From Sequoia sempervirens (lineage: Eukaryota; Streptophyta; Pinopsida; Cupressales; Cupressaceae): 64,000 bases of DNA. Of this stretch, positions 45,346-57,896 are shown piece after piece (the first letter of the stretch is position 1; every line of letters starts with the position of its first letter). The translations under genes were made by a program, and so were the position numbers. The stretch lies in assembly GCA_007258455.2 (NCBI GenBank), contig VDFB02296709.1, positions 120,699 through 184,698 of the forward strand, given 5' to 3'. Under the pieces are notes generated by a model. The model was not told the origin of the DNA and did no database searches. It saw nothing but the letters and a program-made list of their open reading frames with translations.

Positions 45346-45739
45346 TTAATAATTGCAATACTATAAAGGCAAGTACTAGCCACTACATGACACTTGTTTA
45401 TAATTAGCTGATAGGCTTTACTTTTGGACTCACTAGTCCACAAACCCTTGGAAAACCTGTCTCACACTTTCAAACTATGCTCCATTCCCATTAAACTGTG
45501 TTGGTTTTTAGTCAACCAGAATATATCGCATCTATAGATCAAATGGGATTTTCTAATTAAATCAAATCAAATTTGATACCTATAAAATTCGTATCAGATC
45601 TGTAGTTAGTGAAAATCATATCAAATCGACTCGGATCTCTTGATTCTAGAGAAAGATTCACATGACAAAGGTCAGTAAGGTGTTCAAATGGAGAAATCAT
45701 TCATAGCTTGTGATGGCAAACCGCATGCCAAATTTTTAG

Positions 45740-45943
45740 ATAATGATTGGAATAAACTTGATATTGGTTTATGCTCCTGTTCTTTTCCAAAGTTTGGGCT
45801 TTGGCGCAAATACTTCCTTATATTCTTATGTTATGAATGGAGTTGCGCTTGTGGGTCTGATGATTGTATCCATTTCCCTTGTAGATAGATTGTGGCATAG
45901 AGCTCTACTAATTAGTAGTGGAATTCAGATGGTCATATGTCAG
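45740..45943 (+). pseudogene. Monosaccharide (STP-type) transporter exon, right copy
   Basis: The frame reads GINLILVYAPVLFQSLGFG, then MNGVALVGLMIVSISLVDRL, ALLISSGIQMVICQ, and ends CAG followed by GTATGG, a normal splice donor at 45943. The first block is helix 7 of plant STP hexose/proton symporters (GIN..xFYAPVLFxxxGFG) and VDRLxxRxL is the loop after helix 8. About 68 residues of a roughly 500-residue, 12-helix protein remain, with no damage in this exon apart from W replacing the usual G in VDRLG. Other exons are not found, so it is a relic, better kept than its partner at 29950-30180. Confidence 0.78.
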
Positions 45944-46425
45944 GTATGGGCATGGTCCCCTTCTCCTTTTCGCTTTCTTTGTTGCTTCTTTACAAAATTG
46001 AGTAAAGTTTCATACCACAGAAGTTTTTAGGGATTTCAAGTCGGTTACTCTCAAGGCTCAAATTCTATCCATGCTTATTAAGAAACCTAAGTTTGAGCTC
46101 TGTCATTGTTAAATTCTTTAACTGTGGGATATGCCTAATTTTTCAGACAGGAAATCTCAAAGAGCCAGGGATTATAATTGATAGTAAGGGGATCTCCTAA
46201 TTCCCAAAAGCCCATTACAATTCCTCAATCCAAAGTAATCCCATTTCTTTGAGAAAATCCATAACAATTCTAGTCCACTTGAAGGGTTTCCTTTTGTTCC
46301 CTTTCGAGATGTCATTCACAGCCCATGTTGAGACCAATCTTGATGTTGTGAGAAACTCTTGTCCAATGGATTCAACCATCTTGAAGTTAAGAAGAACTAC
46401 ATATTTCCCCACTGAACGCCCCTAA

Positions 46426-47298
46426 ATGGCCGAGGTTTCTCATTCTTATAGCATTCCAATAATAGACCTCAAAGATTTAGAGGGTTGTGCTAGAAAATCA
46501 GTAGTGAATGAGATCAAGCGTGCATGTGAGGAGGATGGCTTCTTCTAGGTAAAATATTTATGTGTTTTCTCTTTTCCTTAATCCAACTTATCTGGTTTTG
46601 CTTCAATTTGGTAAATAAATATTATGAAACATCCAGATTGTGAACCATGGCATGCCGAAGAGAGTGATGAAAATCATGATGGACGTTGCCAAAGAGTTCT
46701 TCAAAATGCCCCTTGAAGATAGGGCATGCCTCTGTTCAGAGGACACAATGCAATTGATGAGGCTTTCTACAAGCTTCAACATCACCAAGAAAAATTCCTT
46801 AACTAGATGGATTTTTTAACACAACCATGTCATCCTCTAGAGGAATTCATCCATGTATGGCCTCAAAAATCTACAGCCTACAAGTAGTAATCAAGAATCC
46901 AAAATGAACAAAATTTATCTCAAAAATTTTAAATGAAGAAGCACAAATGTGTCTTTTACTTATTTTGTAATACAGAGAGATTGCAGGGAGGTATGTAAGG
47001 AAATAAGAGTCCTAACTTTAAGGCTCTTGGCTACAATTTTTGAAGCCATGGGGCGGGATTCTAATTATTTGAATACAATCTTTAAGAAGCATAGACATGT
47101 GATGAACATAAATTGTACTATCCTTCATGCCCAAATCTAGATCTCACACTTAGCGTAGCTCCTCATTCAAATCCAGCAGACATCACCTTCCGAATGCAAG
47201 GACTTGTTAGTGGCTTGCAAGTGCTCAAAGATGGAAAATGGGTTGCAGTAAAACCCACACCCAATGCCCTAGTGATGAATTTGGGAGATCAGTTGCAG
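46426..47298 (+). pseudogene. 2-oxoglutarate/Fe(II) dioxygenase (DMR6-like), right copy
   Basis: Exon 1 (46426-46548) starts MAEVSHSYSIPIIDLKDLEG and ends with TAG before GTAAAA. Exon 2 begins at 46637 (IVNHGMPKRVMKIMM) after CCAG. Exon 3 begins at about 46976 after AATACAG and ends GDQLQ at 47298, with the normal donor CAG|GTTTAT. The TAG at the end of exon 1 is shared with the left copy, so the gene was dead before duplication. This copy additionally has HSN in place of the iron-binding HSD, several stops in exons 2-3, and one extra base in the reading of the YYPSCPN motif. The last exon (second iron histidine, RxS) is missing. Confidence 0.85.
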
Positions 47299-48775
47299 GT
47301 TTATGATAATTTTAATAAATATGATTAAATTTTATAGACTTCAAGTTTCCCCAATCCATAATATTACAAATTGTAACCCATAATGTATTTCAGCTTGACA
47401 GATATTTTTAGTGTAAATTTTCCCTCTAAATATTGGATTGGTTTTTTGTTCTATCCTAGATTCATGCATTTGCTTTTTCAAAAACCAACTCGGGAAATGA
47501 ATATTGTTTTTAAATTTTCTAATGGTACCATAACAAAGTGTGGAATGTGTGAAGATTATGATCTTAAAATGAAAAATATTTTTCATCTGTATTTCACAAT
47601 AGTCATGAAGTAATTGTGGTTTATAATGAATTTCATGTATAGCTAAAGATTGTAAATTTAGATATATGTAGTGTTGTCTTTTTCAATAGACCAATTTAGT
47701 TAAAAGTAATAAGAATGATAGTCTTACCAGAACATTGAGGTTGTTCCTTAATTTTTATATAAATGGTGGTTAGAGTAAATTTTACTCTTTGGTTTTCAAT
47801 CATTTTACCAGGTTACATATGCATCAAATCTGTTAGGGATATATTAGTGATTGCATTATTCTTATGATATTTCATTAGATTGGATTTTGCATATGTATTT
47901 TTACTAATTAGAGGAAGAGTGTGCCGCTTGAGAAACTTGTCATCAGTTATAAATGAGTATTATTTATTAACTTTTAAACTTCATTTCCAGGTGATATATT
48001 TATTGTTTTTTATTGTAATTTTTATTTTCTCTACCAAAAATATAGACATTTGTTAGGTTTGTTCATTTATTTTCTTGGTAAAACTTGTAGAGGTTATGGG
48101 CTATCTTTATTGTTGTATGAAGCATACTTGGACAGCGTTACTAGTGTATTACCTATTATGAATATGCCACAACCTTGCCCCATGGCTACTACTATTATCC
48201 AACTTGCCTCCAATTGTCATTCGATAGAGTTTAAAGTGTTTGCAAGAATAAAGTGATGCACATCAAACTTGTGCAGTGATTAATTGCAAGCATAACTTAA
48301 GAATTTATTTATTTTTTCATTTTTGAGTTTGATATATGATATATCTACACAAGTTTAGGATTTAGTGAAGTTAACATTGATAACTGCCAAAGTATTGTCA
48401 TGCAGATAGGTCCTTTCCAAAATATTTTATAAAAAAAAATTATAATTTGTTTGTGTCAATACAGTGGCCGTACAATTATTTTCATGGGTAGTGATCCTTT
48501 TCAAAAGATAACAAAGGTATACTGTTAGTATTATGATGCAGGGTTTTCAAGGTTTTGAGGGATTTAAGAGATTTTCGCAGTCACACATATGCATTATTTG
48601 TGTTTTGTTTAGCTTCAGAATAATATTCTAAATGTTTTTCTTGGTTGCCTATATCTTAACATTGACAAAACTTATAGACCATAATCAAATTTTAATTTGG
48701 ATCATGAAGATGTAATACAATATAACATCCATTATTACATATAGAACTAAAAATATATATTCTCTTTTATTATTT
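47299..48775. other. Intergenic part of arm 2
   Basis: Sequence shared with 27026-28600 in reverse. Short frames in it (47383-47613, 48050-48256) are matched in the other arm simply because the DNA is duplicated, not because they are conserved as proteins. Confidence 0.6.
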
Positions 48776-49620
48776 TTAAGGTTCTTAACAACTCTAATAG
48801 TTGTACTAGGGGCCATGCTTAACAAACCAAATGTAATTGCTAACTTTTCACTAGATAAATGATTCTTTTTTCTTCTATTCCACAACATTAAGTAAAAGTC
48901 TTGATTCTGGAAATACCCTACTGCCTTCATTTGCCAAGCCAATTTCTCCAATTTTGCATAGCTCTCCCATGTTTGTGGATGTGATTTGTTTCCTACACAC
49001 AAAGCATGTACCATTTTACGGCCTTCAATCCAACTACATCCAGGTATCTTTCTAATTTCTCTATCTTTCATCAATCTCCTTACTATTTGAACCTCACCAC
49101 ACTTGTCTGCTTCTGCACAAATGTTTTAAAGAACATAAGTTGCAACATTTTTAGGATCCAACTAAAAAAGAAATGTTGTTGGAATACTCAACCTATATTC
49201 ACATATGATCCACAGGCACCAAAGGTTTAACTGGCATATTAATAATAATGTTTAGGGTGGCCTCAAGATAGTCAACGCGGGCACAAAGGTCAACCATGCA
49301 CACCTAATGATCAACTATATATGTAATGCAATAAGGGTTACTGACGTGTGAAGTATGTGCATCCCTCATCCACTAAACCTACATGACTACATGCATCTAG
49401 AACACAAGCAAAGCTTACAATGTTGGTGTTCCAAAGTGCTTCATTAATTCAAAGATTTTGAGCGCTTCCTTGCAAAATCCATTTTGTGCACATTCTGCAA
49501 TCATATCATTTCATTCCATGAGATGACATCTCTTTGAGGCATTTTGTCAAACAATTTAGGTGTTTTGTCTATGGTTCCACATCTTACATATATGTCTATG
49601 AGAGCATATCCAACTATAAC
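48776..49620 (-). pseudogene. PPR-DYW protein pseudogene, C-terminal part
   Basis: Reading the minus strand from about 49620: IDMYVRCGTIDKTPKLFDKM, then QRDVISWNEMIAECAQNG and EALKIFELMK, which are typical P/L/S pentatricopeptide motifs. A degenerate stretch follows, then LMKDREIRKIPGCSWIE, VHALCVGNKSHPQT, YAKLEKLAWQMKAVGYF (the E motifs) and SEKLAITFGLLSMAPSTT, IRVVKNL (start of the DYW domain). Family members act in chloroplasts or mitochondria in RNA editing. Frameshifts and stops are frequent, and the CxxCH and terminal DYW of the deaminase are missing. It overlaps the end of inverted arm 2, and the same gene resumes at 26803-27025 on the plus strand. Confidence 0.84.
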
Positions 49621-50257
49621 ATCTGATAAAAATTCCCCTACTAAATAATGAGTAGACAAGTGTAATCACCTTCCTTTTTCGCCCTCCCTTCTTCTCCTAA
49701 GATCCAAGTGGCCATAACACTCTGACTAGATATACTAACATGTGGCTACTTAGATTCTTCGGAGGAATCTATTTCTTTTTAAAAAAAATGAAATTTGACA
49801 AAATTATGTAACTAATAATATGATACAATGATTCTTTGTATAAATCAAAATTCATATTTGTAATCAAAACAAGTATATATTTATATTGTTATATAACTAA
49901 TTATATATGTTAAAATATATTTAATTTTTTCCTTTACTTTCCTATCAATGTACCCCTTGAACCTCCTATGGATGCAAGTGCTAATTTAACTAATACATTA
50001 TGATTTGAAAAAGGAAATTTTAATTTATAATTCTATATCATGCATTCATACTTTTTCATTTGTATTTAACTAATACATTATGTTGTTTAAATTTACATTT
50101 GGGCCTTCCATCATTCTCCTCTATATAATTTAGATAGTCATTAATGTTTTCATGATATGCTCTGCGTTGCAGGGGCTGATACCATTGCATTAGGCACTGC
50201 AGTTTCTTCAATCATAGACTGTACAATTTCCAAAGCACAGGCAAGGCAGACCCCACC
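49621..50257. other. Spacer upstream of the P450 relic
   Basis: AT-rich, with no gene. From about 50150 composition becomes gene-like (ALGTAVSSIIDC in one frame), probably the old promoter/5' UTR of the P450. Confidence 0.45.
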
Positions 50258-50745
50258 ATGGAACTTGATCGGTACAGCTGCAAACAAGGCTTTTCCTGCA
50301 ACAGATCTATGGCCATTATAATTTGGGGATTTGTGGTGCTCATATGTGGAGTTTTCCTAGTGAAACGATGGAGCTCTGATAAGTTTTAGAACCCAAATTG
50401 TATCCTTTCATTGTCTGCATGATTTCATTCTGAAATATAAAGCCAAGCTCCGTGAATGGTATACAGAGCTATTAAGAGATTTTCCAACACAGACCATGAT
50501 AATGGCGTTTCGGTGTACAGAGCTATTAAGAGATTCGCCCAATCCAGAGAACGTAGAACACATATTGAAGACCTGATTTGAGAATTATCCCAAAGTTAAG
50601 ATCTTTAACTAAATTCTGCACGACCTGCTGGCAATGGCATCTTCAACGCAGACGGAGAGGCATGGAGAATACAGAGAAAGATTGCGAGCTACCAGAGAAG
50701 ATTGCAAACACAGTTTGATTTCCATCTGACTGAAATCTTTTGAAA
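50258..50745 (+). pseudogene. Cytochrome P450 N-terminal pseudogene (CYP704/CYP86-like)
   Basis: An ATG at 50258 in a CCCACCATGG context starts a 43-residue frame, MELDRYSCKQGFSC then the hydrophobic IIIWGFVVLICGVFLV and KRW, the signal-anchor helix that holds P450s in the ER membrane. After the TAG at 50387-50389 other frames give KAKLREWYTELLRD, NPENVEHILKT, ENYPKVKIF, LHDLLxxGIFNADGEAWRIQ and RKIASYQ. These are consecutive N-terminal elements of fatty-acid omega-hydroxylase type P450s (CYP86 clan) up to helix C (WRxQRK), which contacts haem. Frameshifts separate them. A 22-bp segment (TACAGAGCTATTAAGAGATT) is duplicated at about 50461 and 50515. The heme-binding cysteine half is absent. 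Confidence 0.8.
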
Positions 50746-51149
50746 TCACAAGAAAAACTGGCGGCAAAAATATGAACGGACGGGATTTCTGATCGTTTGT
50801 ATGATTAGTATCCCTTTAGCAGCGTTGCAGGCCGTTGATGGTAAAAGGAGGTCCCATCTAACGCCTTCGTGTAATAAAGATATATGTATTTATAAAAGAA
50901 AGGTGAGTGGAACAAGTCATGTTTGAAGTTCAAGTGAGGTCAAATCTTAAATGATAACTTGAAAGAGAAAAACAAGAAATAAAGTTATTAAATAGCGAAA
51001 GATAAACAATTAGAGGTCGAGGTTGATCACGGTCAAACAATTTTTCTAGACATTAAAAAAGATCCTAGCAATTAGAATAAGCACTCCACCCAAGAATCAC
51101 ACCCTCTTCATTTTCGCTTTTGAGTATTGTGAATAGGAGAAATGGCCAA
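50746..51149. other. Spacer
   Basis: No feature recognised. Confidence 0.45.
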
Positions 51150-52950
51150 AGCAAGGCATGGAAAACTTCCACTATCTGAGACACCTTGATCACAAGGCTC
51201 ATAAGAGACTAAAGGCGATCAAGAAGGTTGAGACCAACCATAAGCAAACCAATCCCTAGCTCTTCCCAAAGGGGTTTGGGAAGCATGTGATTGAGGATCA
51301 TATCCATCATGGGAATTCTAACTATATCTATGCCAATGTCCACAAGGAGAGGAATAACCCCTATTAAAGGGTGTAGAAACCCTTGTTTCCCCTGTTTCTA
51401 GATCTGACTGTTTTTTTGATTGTTTTGTGTATTTTTGGTTTTTGATTGTTTTTGAGTTTTTTGCATGAATGAAGAAGATGGCGATTTTGAAAAGAAATTG
51501 CTGAATAAATTTAAATAAAATAATATAACTCTGAAAATGATAGAATCTATTGAAACTTTCGATGCCAGACTATTTATTCAACTTCTGGAACGATTACAAA
51601 TAAGATCCAAGTACATGCAAATAAAAAGGCAATATTTTATTCGATGAAAACCTGATTTGCTGCAATATGAAAATGGCCTTGATCTGGTACGGCTGCAATA
51701 AATACACCTTTCTCCCTCCTTCTGATGTTCCACAATGATGCCAGGAATATAGGCGCCCAAACTGGTAATGGCAAACTGATCCAATAGTAGGCGATTTGCT
51801 TAAATAAGAGAAGTACGGCTTTTCTTGAAAAGTACGGCCTGGTACAGAATGGTACGGCTGACAGCAGCAACAGCATTAAAAGAAAAGTACGGCCCTCCTC
51901 TGAGTCTCCAGATCTTAAAGAAATATGCGCCTTAATGGAAGAAACTTCTCTGGACAAATTGCTAACTAAAACCCTGAAGTTTGAATCAACTGTGAAGCTC
52001 TGTAATTTCTCCTGAATGAAGAAATCTCTTTGCCTGGCAATAAATCGGATGATATTTCACAACCTCTGAATTGCTTTCACTGGAGATGGCTCGTTCCCCA
52101 ATGCTCTGAGACTGAAACCCTTGGCTTTCGTGCTCTGGTTGAAGACTTGCTCAAATTTCAATAATCAATAACATAATGGCTCGATTTTCCAAGCAAAGCC
52201 TTATATCCCTTTGAAAAGTGCAAATTCCTTCAAGAGGCATCATTAAAAATAAATTCGACTTTTCTTTTTAATTATTTCAATAGTCTCTGATCAAATTTTA
52301 ATTATAAAATATAATTAAAATGGCCCCTTCATTGATGGGCGACCCCTTCAGCCAAAATCACTTAAGTTATAATATTTAAAATATTATAACTTTATAATAT
52401 AAGCTCCAATAATTAATATTTAATTAAATCAATTAAATATTAATATCTCTCTCAATATTTACCCGATGCACGAACCGTCTGAAGCTGACGAATAAGGAAG
52501 TGATTCTGCACGTGATCAATCCATACTGCTAAAAATAGCAGGGGTCCCTCGCTGAGTGCCAAAATACTGCTAAAAATAGCAACTCGCTAAAAGTGTCGAA
52601 TGAGCCCGAACGAAAGCCAACTGGTAAAATACTAACAACCGGCCAAGCTCCATCAAGACCCTCTATCCATCCCATCAGCCTACGAGGGTCGCATAATAGG
52701 CTAATCCTATGCTCTGAGAGATGTCAACTAGAAGGGGACATGACAAAGGGTGGAGTTGGTGAAACTCTAGGAATTGTTCATAGTGCTTTACTCCAATGAT
52801 CCAAAAGCAATTGTTGGTGTGCCACTTCAAGTGCAAATTTATTTGTCTACACCTAAATCTACAAAAATATATTAAAATAAACCATAGTCTTAGCATAAAA
52901 AGAGAAATGATTGTCAATAGGACAACTAGAGAATATAGCAGAGATTCAAT
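51150..52950 (-). repeat. Retroelement-like repeat unit A, split by a solo LTR
   Basis: 51150-51371 and 52751-52950 together match unit B at 53210-53615, interrupted by the LTR at 51372-52745. The matches include CACAAGGCTCATAAGAG, CAATCCCTAGCTCTTCC, ACCCC..TTAAAGGG and GAGTTGGTGAAACT. In unit B the minus strand is open as YNAYGGHNYPTHDSQPPPRR; unit A has the same region broken. The family is unknown to me, perhaps a gag-type region. Confidence 0.75.
51372..52745. mobile_element. Solo LTR, 1374 bp, with AAGGG target duplication
   Basis: The insert begins TGTAGAAACCC and ends GACATGACA, giving TG...CA termini, and is flanked by AAGGG at 51367-51371 and 52746-52750. The boundaries are confirmed by unit B at 53210-53615, where the flanks are continuous (TAAAGGGTGAAGTTGG). 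There is no internal coding region, so this is a solo LTR left by recombination between two LTRs. Inside, GTACGGC occurs six times between 51690 and 51895, and ACTGCTAAAAATAGCA twice (about 52528 and 52565). Frames within it are not genes. Confidence 0.85.
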
Positions 52951-53132
52951 CTTTTCAAATATTGAATAAAATTTTCACCCTAAAAAATTATCGAAATTGG
53001 ATGAATTTAGTAACAATCTCCTAAAAAATCATGTCATTAAAAAGGCTCAAGCCTAGAAGACCTAAAGAGTAATATAACTAATATTAAGAATCTACTTGGA
53101 TTTTATGAAGCCAATTTTCTTGGAGAAAATAA

Positions 53133-53615
53133 TCAAAGGAAGAAGATGACACAACTTGAGAGCAAAAGCTTTAGTAATGATTTATAGGAGATATTGAGAA
53201 AAATGGTCAATCTCCAATTGTGAATGTTGTCCAAATCTTTGGACTTATCATAAGGCTCATAAGAGGCTAAAGGCAATTGAAAGGGTTGAGACCGACCATG
53301 AGAAAACCAATCCTTAGCTCTTCTTGGAGGGGGTTGGGAATCGTGTGTTGGATAATTATGTCCACCATAAGCATTATAACTATCTCCCACAAGGAGGGGA
53401 GTGACCCCTTCTAAAGGGTGAAGTTGGTGAAACTTTAGGAACCATATACAATGCATTACCCTAATGATCCAAAGTGATTGTAGGTGTGCCACTTTAAGTG
53501 CAACGTTATGCATTTGCACCTAAATCTATATGAGAATATTAGAACAAATCATAGCCTTAGCATAAAAAGAGAAATGAATATCAATAAGACAATTAGAGAA
53601 TATAGCATAGTTTAT
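53133..53615 (-). repeat. Retroelement-like repeat unit B, uninterrupted
   Basis: Sister of unit A. A minus-strand frame (53133-53519) contains GVTPLLVGDSYNAYGG, HDSQPPPRRAKDWF and SQPFQLPLASYEPYDKS. This is a proline- and aromatic-rich stretch reminiscent of retroelement gag sequences, but I cannot name the family. The rest is non-coding. Confidence 0.6.
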
Positions 53616-56600
53616 GTCTGAGTAAAAGCACAAAGTTGTGTTCAGCCAACAAAATAGTTTATAGAAAAATAATTTCATCCTAAATAGTCTCAAGAAAAAT
53701 TATTTTGCCTGAAACCATGTGGCACATATAGTTCCGAGTGAAACCCTTTCTCCTAAAACTATCAAATGGATTTTTTTTAAATAAAAACTAATAGAAGTTT
53801 GTTTAGTATACAAGGTTTCAAGTGAAACTCTTTTAGTTAAGAGGGTTTTAGTTGAAACCATTTTGATTGAGAGAGTTTTAATCAAAACCATTTCACTCAA
53901 AATTGATTATGTGACTACTTATGTGGCAGCTTAACCCCTCATCAAAAGAAAAAAAATAACTTCAATTTTAGATTTTTTAAACTAGGGGTACTTTTATAAA
54001 AAAATTGAAAATACCCATTTGTAGAGCTCAAAATTTAGAATCCAAAAAAATATATATTTCAATCAACTTTATTATGATTTTTGAAAAAATATTGTAAGTA
54101 GATTTTATGACTAAACATGAAGCTGGTTAGAAATTTTAAAAAATATATTAAAACATTTTTAATTTTTTTTAAATATGTGTTGCACTAGAGGAGAGAATCT
54201 TCTCCAAGAGGGTATATTTTATTAAATATATATTAAAAAATTAGATAAAAGTTGACATCCCATGAAAATTATGACATTTTGATTAAGTTTAACTTTAAAA
54301 ATTATTAAAAATAAATATCCATAAAAAAAAAACTCATGCACTAGATTTTCAAGTAGCTTATGTGGAGAAATAGAATTTACTCTTTTTTGTGACATTCCAT
54401 TGACCTCACTTTTTCCAAACAAAATCAGCAATTAAAATTCTTCTCTTAAATTTTAAAAAAATATATATCTTTAAAAATTTATAAACATATACTACATTAA
54501 GAGTTCTACATTTCATTAGTTTGCATCATTTTAAAATTCAAAACATAAATATCATTTTTAGGTGGTCAAAGTTAAAAATTTGTATGTGTTGGTCATTTCA
54601 TTTATAAATGTGAGACCTGATTTTGTATTTTTACCTATCTTTCCAAATGCTAAAAGGACTTTCTACCCTAAAAACATATCAAATTTGAGTGAACATAGCA
54701 AGAAGTATGGATCAATATACTAAGAGAATCATATGTCATTGTTGAAGATAAAATACAAGCTCAAAGGCTTAGATTTTTAAGAGAAATTAACCTCAAGGTG
54801 ATGCAATAAGAAGGAAATCATAATGGTGTGTAGATAACCTATGGATAACATAAAGATTCAAGCAATTTTACACATTCAAAGGTACCATAAGATAGGTTTG
54901 ATAGATGCATATTATATATTATTCATATTATATACGTTCTTTACTACAAACATAGTTTTGTGCCCATACAAAAAAATGTATTAAATCAATTTTATCCATT
55001 GGAAATTCTTATTTATCTACCCTTAATATGTTTCAAAATATTATTTTCTACATATTAATTTGTAGGTTGCTTTTGTTAACCCCACAAGATCGTAAATTTC
55101 AGCACTTGGAGAAATCAATGTCATTGAAAAAATGAATGGAAGATGTAACAAGATGCATCAAGTATAGAAATATTCCTAAACAAAATGAAAGGGTGTGTGA
55201 AGAGTTTCAGGGATGTGTTATTAAAGAAAATGTATAAGCATGTAAGAAGATTGCAAGCACACCTCAATAAAGGATCTAGAGCCTTTCAAAATATTTCTTG
55301 TAATGTATCGGTGCATGTCAAAAAGCATATGTGTACACCAATATAAATCTTTAATATCATTCATCATAAGTAATGGTGTGCCTCAAGCAATTAGTGTGCC
55401 CTTATACTCAACAAGTCTTTAAAAATGTCGAAAAGGAGTTTAGCTTAAAAAGAGGATGTGTTGACATGAAGTACAGAGAGGAATGAAAAATACCCACAAT
55501 GAACAATGAACAATGCACACTAGAATAAAGGATGATGAAAAAGTAGTGTAAAGGTGCATGAGGATGAAAAATCATGCACCCTAGCAAAGGATGAAATTTT
55601 CCAAAAAAATATGTCATGCATCTAAGATTAAGGATGTATCAATACAATGCAAGGAGCTTTTACAATTATATGTGATGGCAAGCACCAATAAATCAGTGCA
55701 CACTTTATGAAGTATACATGTAGGCACGTGGAATTTTAATTTATGTTAATTTTACTTTTTAGATGCACACCAATCAATAGATGTACACTTTGTGTAAATT
55801 TAAAAACGATGAAATAAAAATAGAGAGAAATGGTGCATGCCATTAAGGCACAATGCACCTTCACAAAAAGAAAAGAAAAGCTTATAATTGTGGCACATGC
55901 CTATCCCATCGTGCATCCCACATGAAATTACTTTTTAAAAGACCTTTACAAATATGTAAATGCCTAGTAGCCAACACACCAATACAAGGCATTTTAAAGT
56001 TTAGACAAGATTTGAGTTCAAGGTAAATTCCAACAATTGGTGAAAGAAAATTTGGTATAAATTATCAAGTTGATAAGATGTATGTGTTGGAAACAACCAT
56101 AGTTCATTTCTAAAAAGAAAAAGAAATATTCAAAGGACTTCCAAAAATTGGTCTTTGAATAAAAGTTGGTTCTTCAAGTCTCGATTCTACATTTAGATTT
56201 AGTGATAATGTCAGGGAAAGTCAGAGTAGATTAGTTCCTTCAAAGTTTATTAAATATTTTAGCACCAAGAAGTTCCAATGTAGAGGTTGAGTAGTTTTTT
56301 TTTTTGGAGCTATCCCCATTTTTAGTTCTATTTAGTTAAATTTAGGGAAATTTTATTCTAAAGGGAAATATATTTTTTAATTATTCTTACGTAAAAAAGA
56401 CAAAAAAACTTAGGGTAATATTTTTATTTGATTTTGTAATAATTTATCAATTAAGTTGATATATTGCATGTCTAAGTTTGAATTTTATTAGTCAATATTA
56501 ATTCATAATGAAGTTTGTATACATGCATACCTATTTCTAGGGTAGAATTAGTAGTTAATTTTTTAAATCATTTTCATGCTGCAATTCTAGTAAATAGTAT

Positions 56601-57896
56601 AAATAAATGTTTGTTTACACTTAAATCATAAATGAATGATAATTACCATGCATACATATTACTAAATTTCTATTAAGTGTTGTTGTCAATTCAAAATTTG
56701 TCACTCATTCAATAGAATTTATTGACTATCTTGCATTTACTTACTATTCAATAATTTTATCATATATGTTGAAGTAGCTTAAATTACTTTTAACAAAATT
56801 TCAAAATTTGTTTTATAAATCTATTTAAAGTTGGAAATCATGGCTTTGTATTGATTCCTTCAACTGATTTACCAAAGCATTTATGTTGTTATATCTAATT
56901 TAACCTATTCAATTCTTATATTCTTGAATTATCCAATTTCTTATTTTAGTTGAACAAGGTTACTTTTTGGTCATAAGATTTCTTTTCAGTGAAAAATATA
57001 AAAATCACTTTCTTTAAGTGGAAGAGAATCTTAGAATTTTACCCTAGGCAAAACCAAAAATATATGTGTATATGTGAACTACCCCAAAAATTATTATAAA
57101 AGTATAAATTACAAGTACATATTATTAAATTTTAGAAAAAAATACTTTACAAGGAGCTTCCCTTTTTTATTTGAAGAGTGATTTTAGCACACATTTACTC
57201 CATTTTGTGTTGCACTAAAAGGTGTGAATTAAAATACTATCACATATATATACACATTATGATATCCTTGGGTAGTATCTATTACATTCTTCTTATTCCC
57301 ACTTCTATTCTATTATGTTCTATTTGTATCTCTTGTAATGAGGCCAAAATTTCATATATCCTTCTATCACTGAAGAGACGTGTCTTTCTATGCATCCTTA
57401 TGCCTTATCATTCCTTAATCAATACTACACCCCATTAGATGCTACCATAATTGTTTTTTGACTATTAATCTTCTTTGTTCTAGTTCCTAACCTATCAACA
57501 TCCTCTCAGGGTCTAATCCATTTTCTTGTCCTCAATACAACTTCTATAATAAAAAGAGGATACTCTATTATCAAACTCTTTCTCAAAAGTATGGGATCAT
57601 GGAAATATATGTATATGAATATATCTTGATATGTTCACATGTATTATCTTAGGTTAACACCATATGTTGGATTCATTATGTCTAAATTGAAAGATTATTA
57701 TAGGATCTTTCTATGGTAATGATGGTAGTTGGCTTTACTATTATGGGTATCACTTAGATGATGTCATGGAGAAGCTTGATCATGAGTGATAAATATATAT
57801 TTATTCCAACCTCTAATTCCTTTATTTGTGTTATTTATTGTATCCTTTGTTCACTTAAGTTATTATAAATGTAATTTAGTGTTCCTCACATTATGA
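53616..57896. other. Long AT-rich stretch without a recognisable gene
   Basis: 4.3 kb with no supported gene. At 53720-53900 the pattern GTTTCAAGTGAAAC/TTTTAGTTGAAACC recurs about five times on alternating strands. At 55280-55960 GTGCATG/GCACACC motifs recur irregularly, hinting at a decayed retroelement. Frames at 54222, 55408 and 57178 show no family resemblance. Confidence 0.5.

Larger units (their letters stand above)
45770..48987. repeat. Inverted-duplication arm 2, right copy (about 3.2 kb)
   Basis: Reverse complement of 26803-30140. It holds the transporter exon (+), dioxygenase pseudogene (+) and the 3' part of the PPR relic (-). It lacks the CAGCAATTCAC MITE of the left arm. The PPR gene continues beyond 48987, where the left copy is lost in the gap. 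Confidence 0.88.

Noticed and set aside
53720..53900. Minus-strand 66-codon frame with TLSIKMVSTKTLLTKRVS repeats
   Set aside because: It reflects short alternating GTTTCAAGTGAAAC-type DNA repeats rather than a protein.
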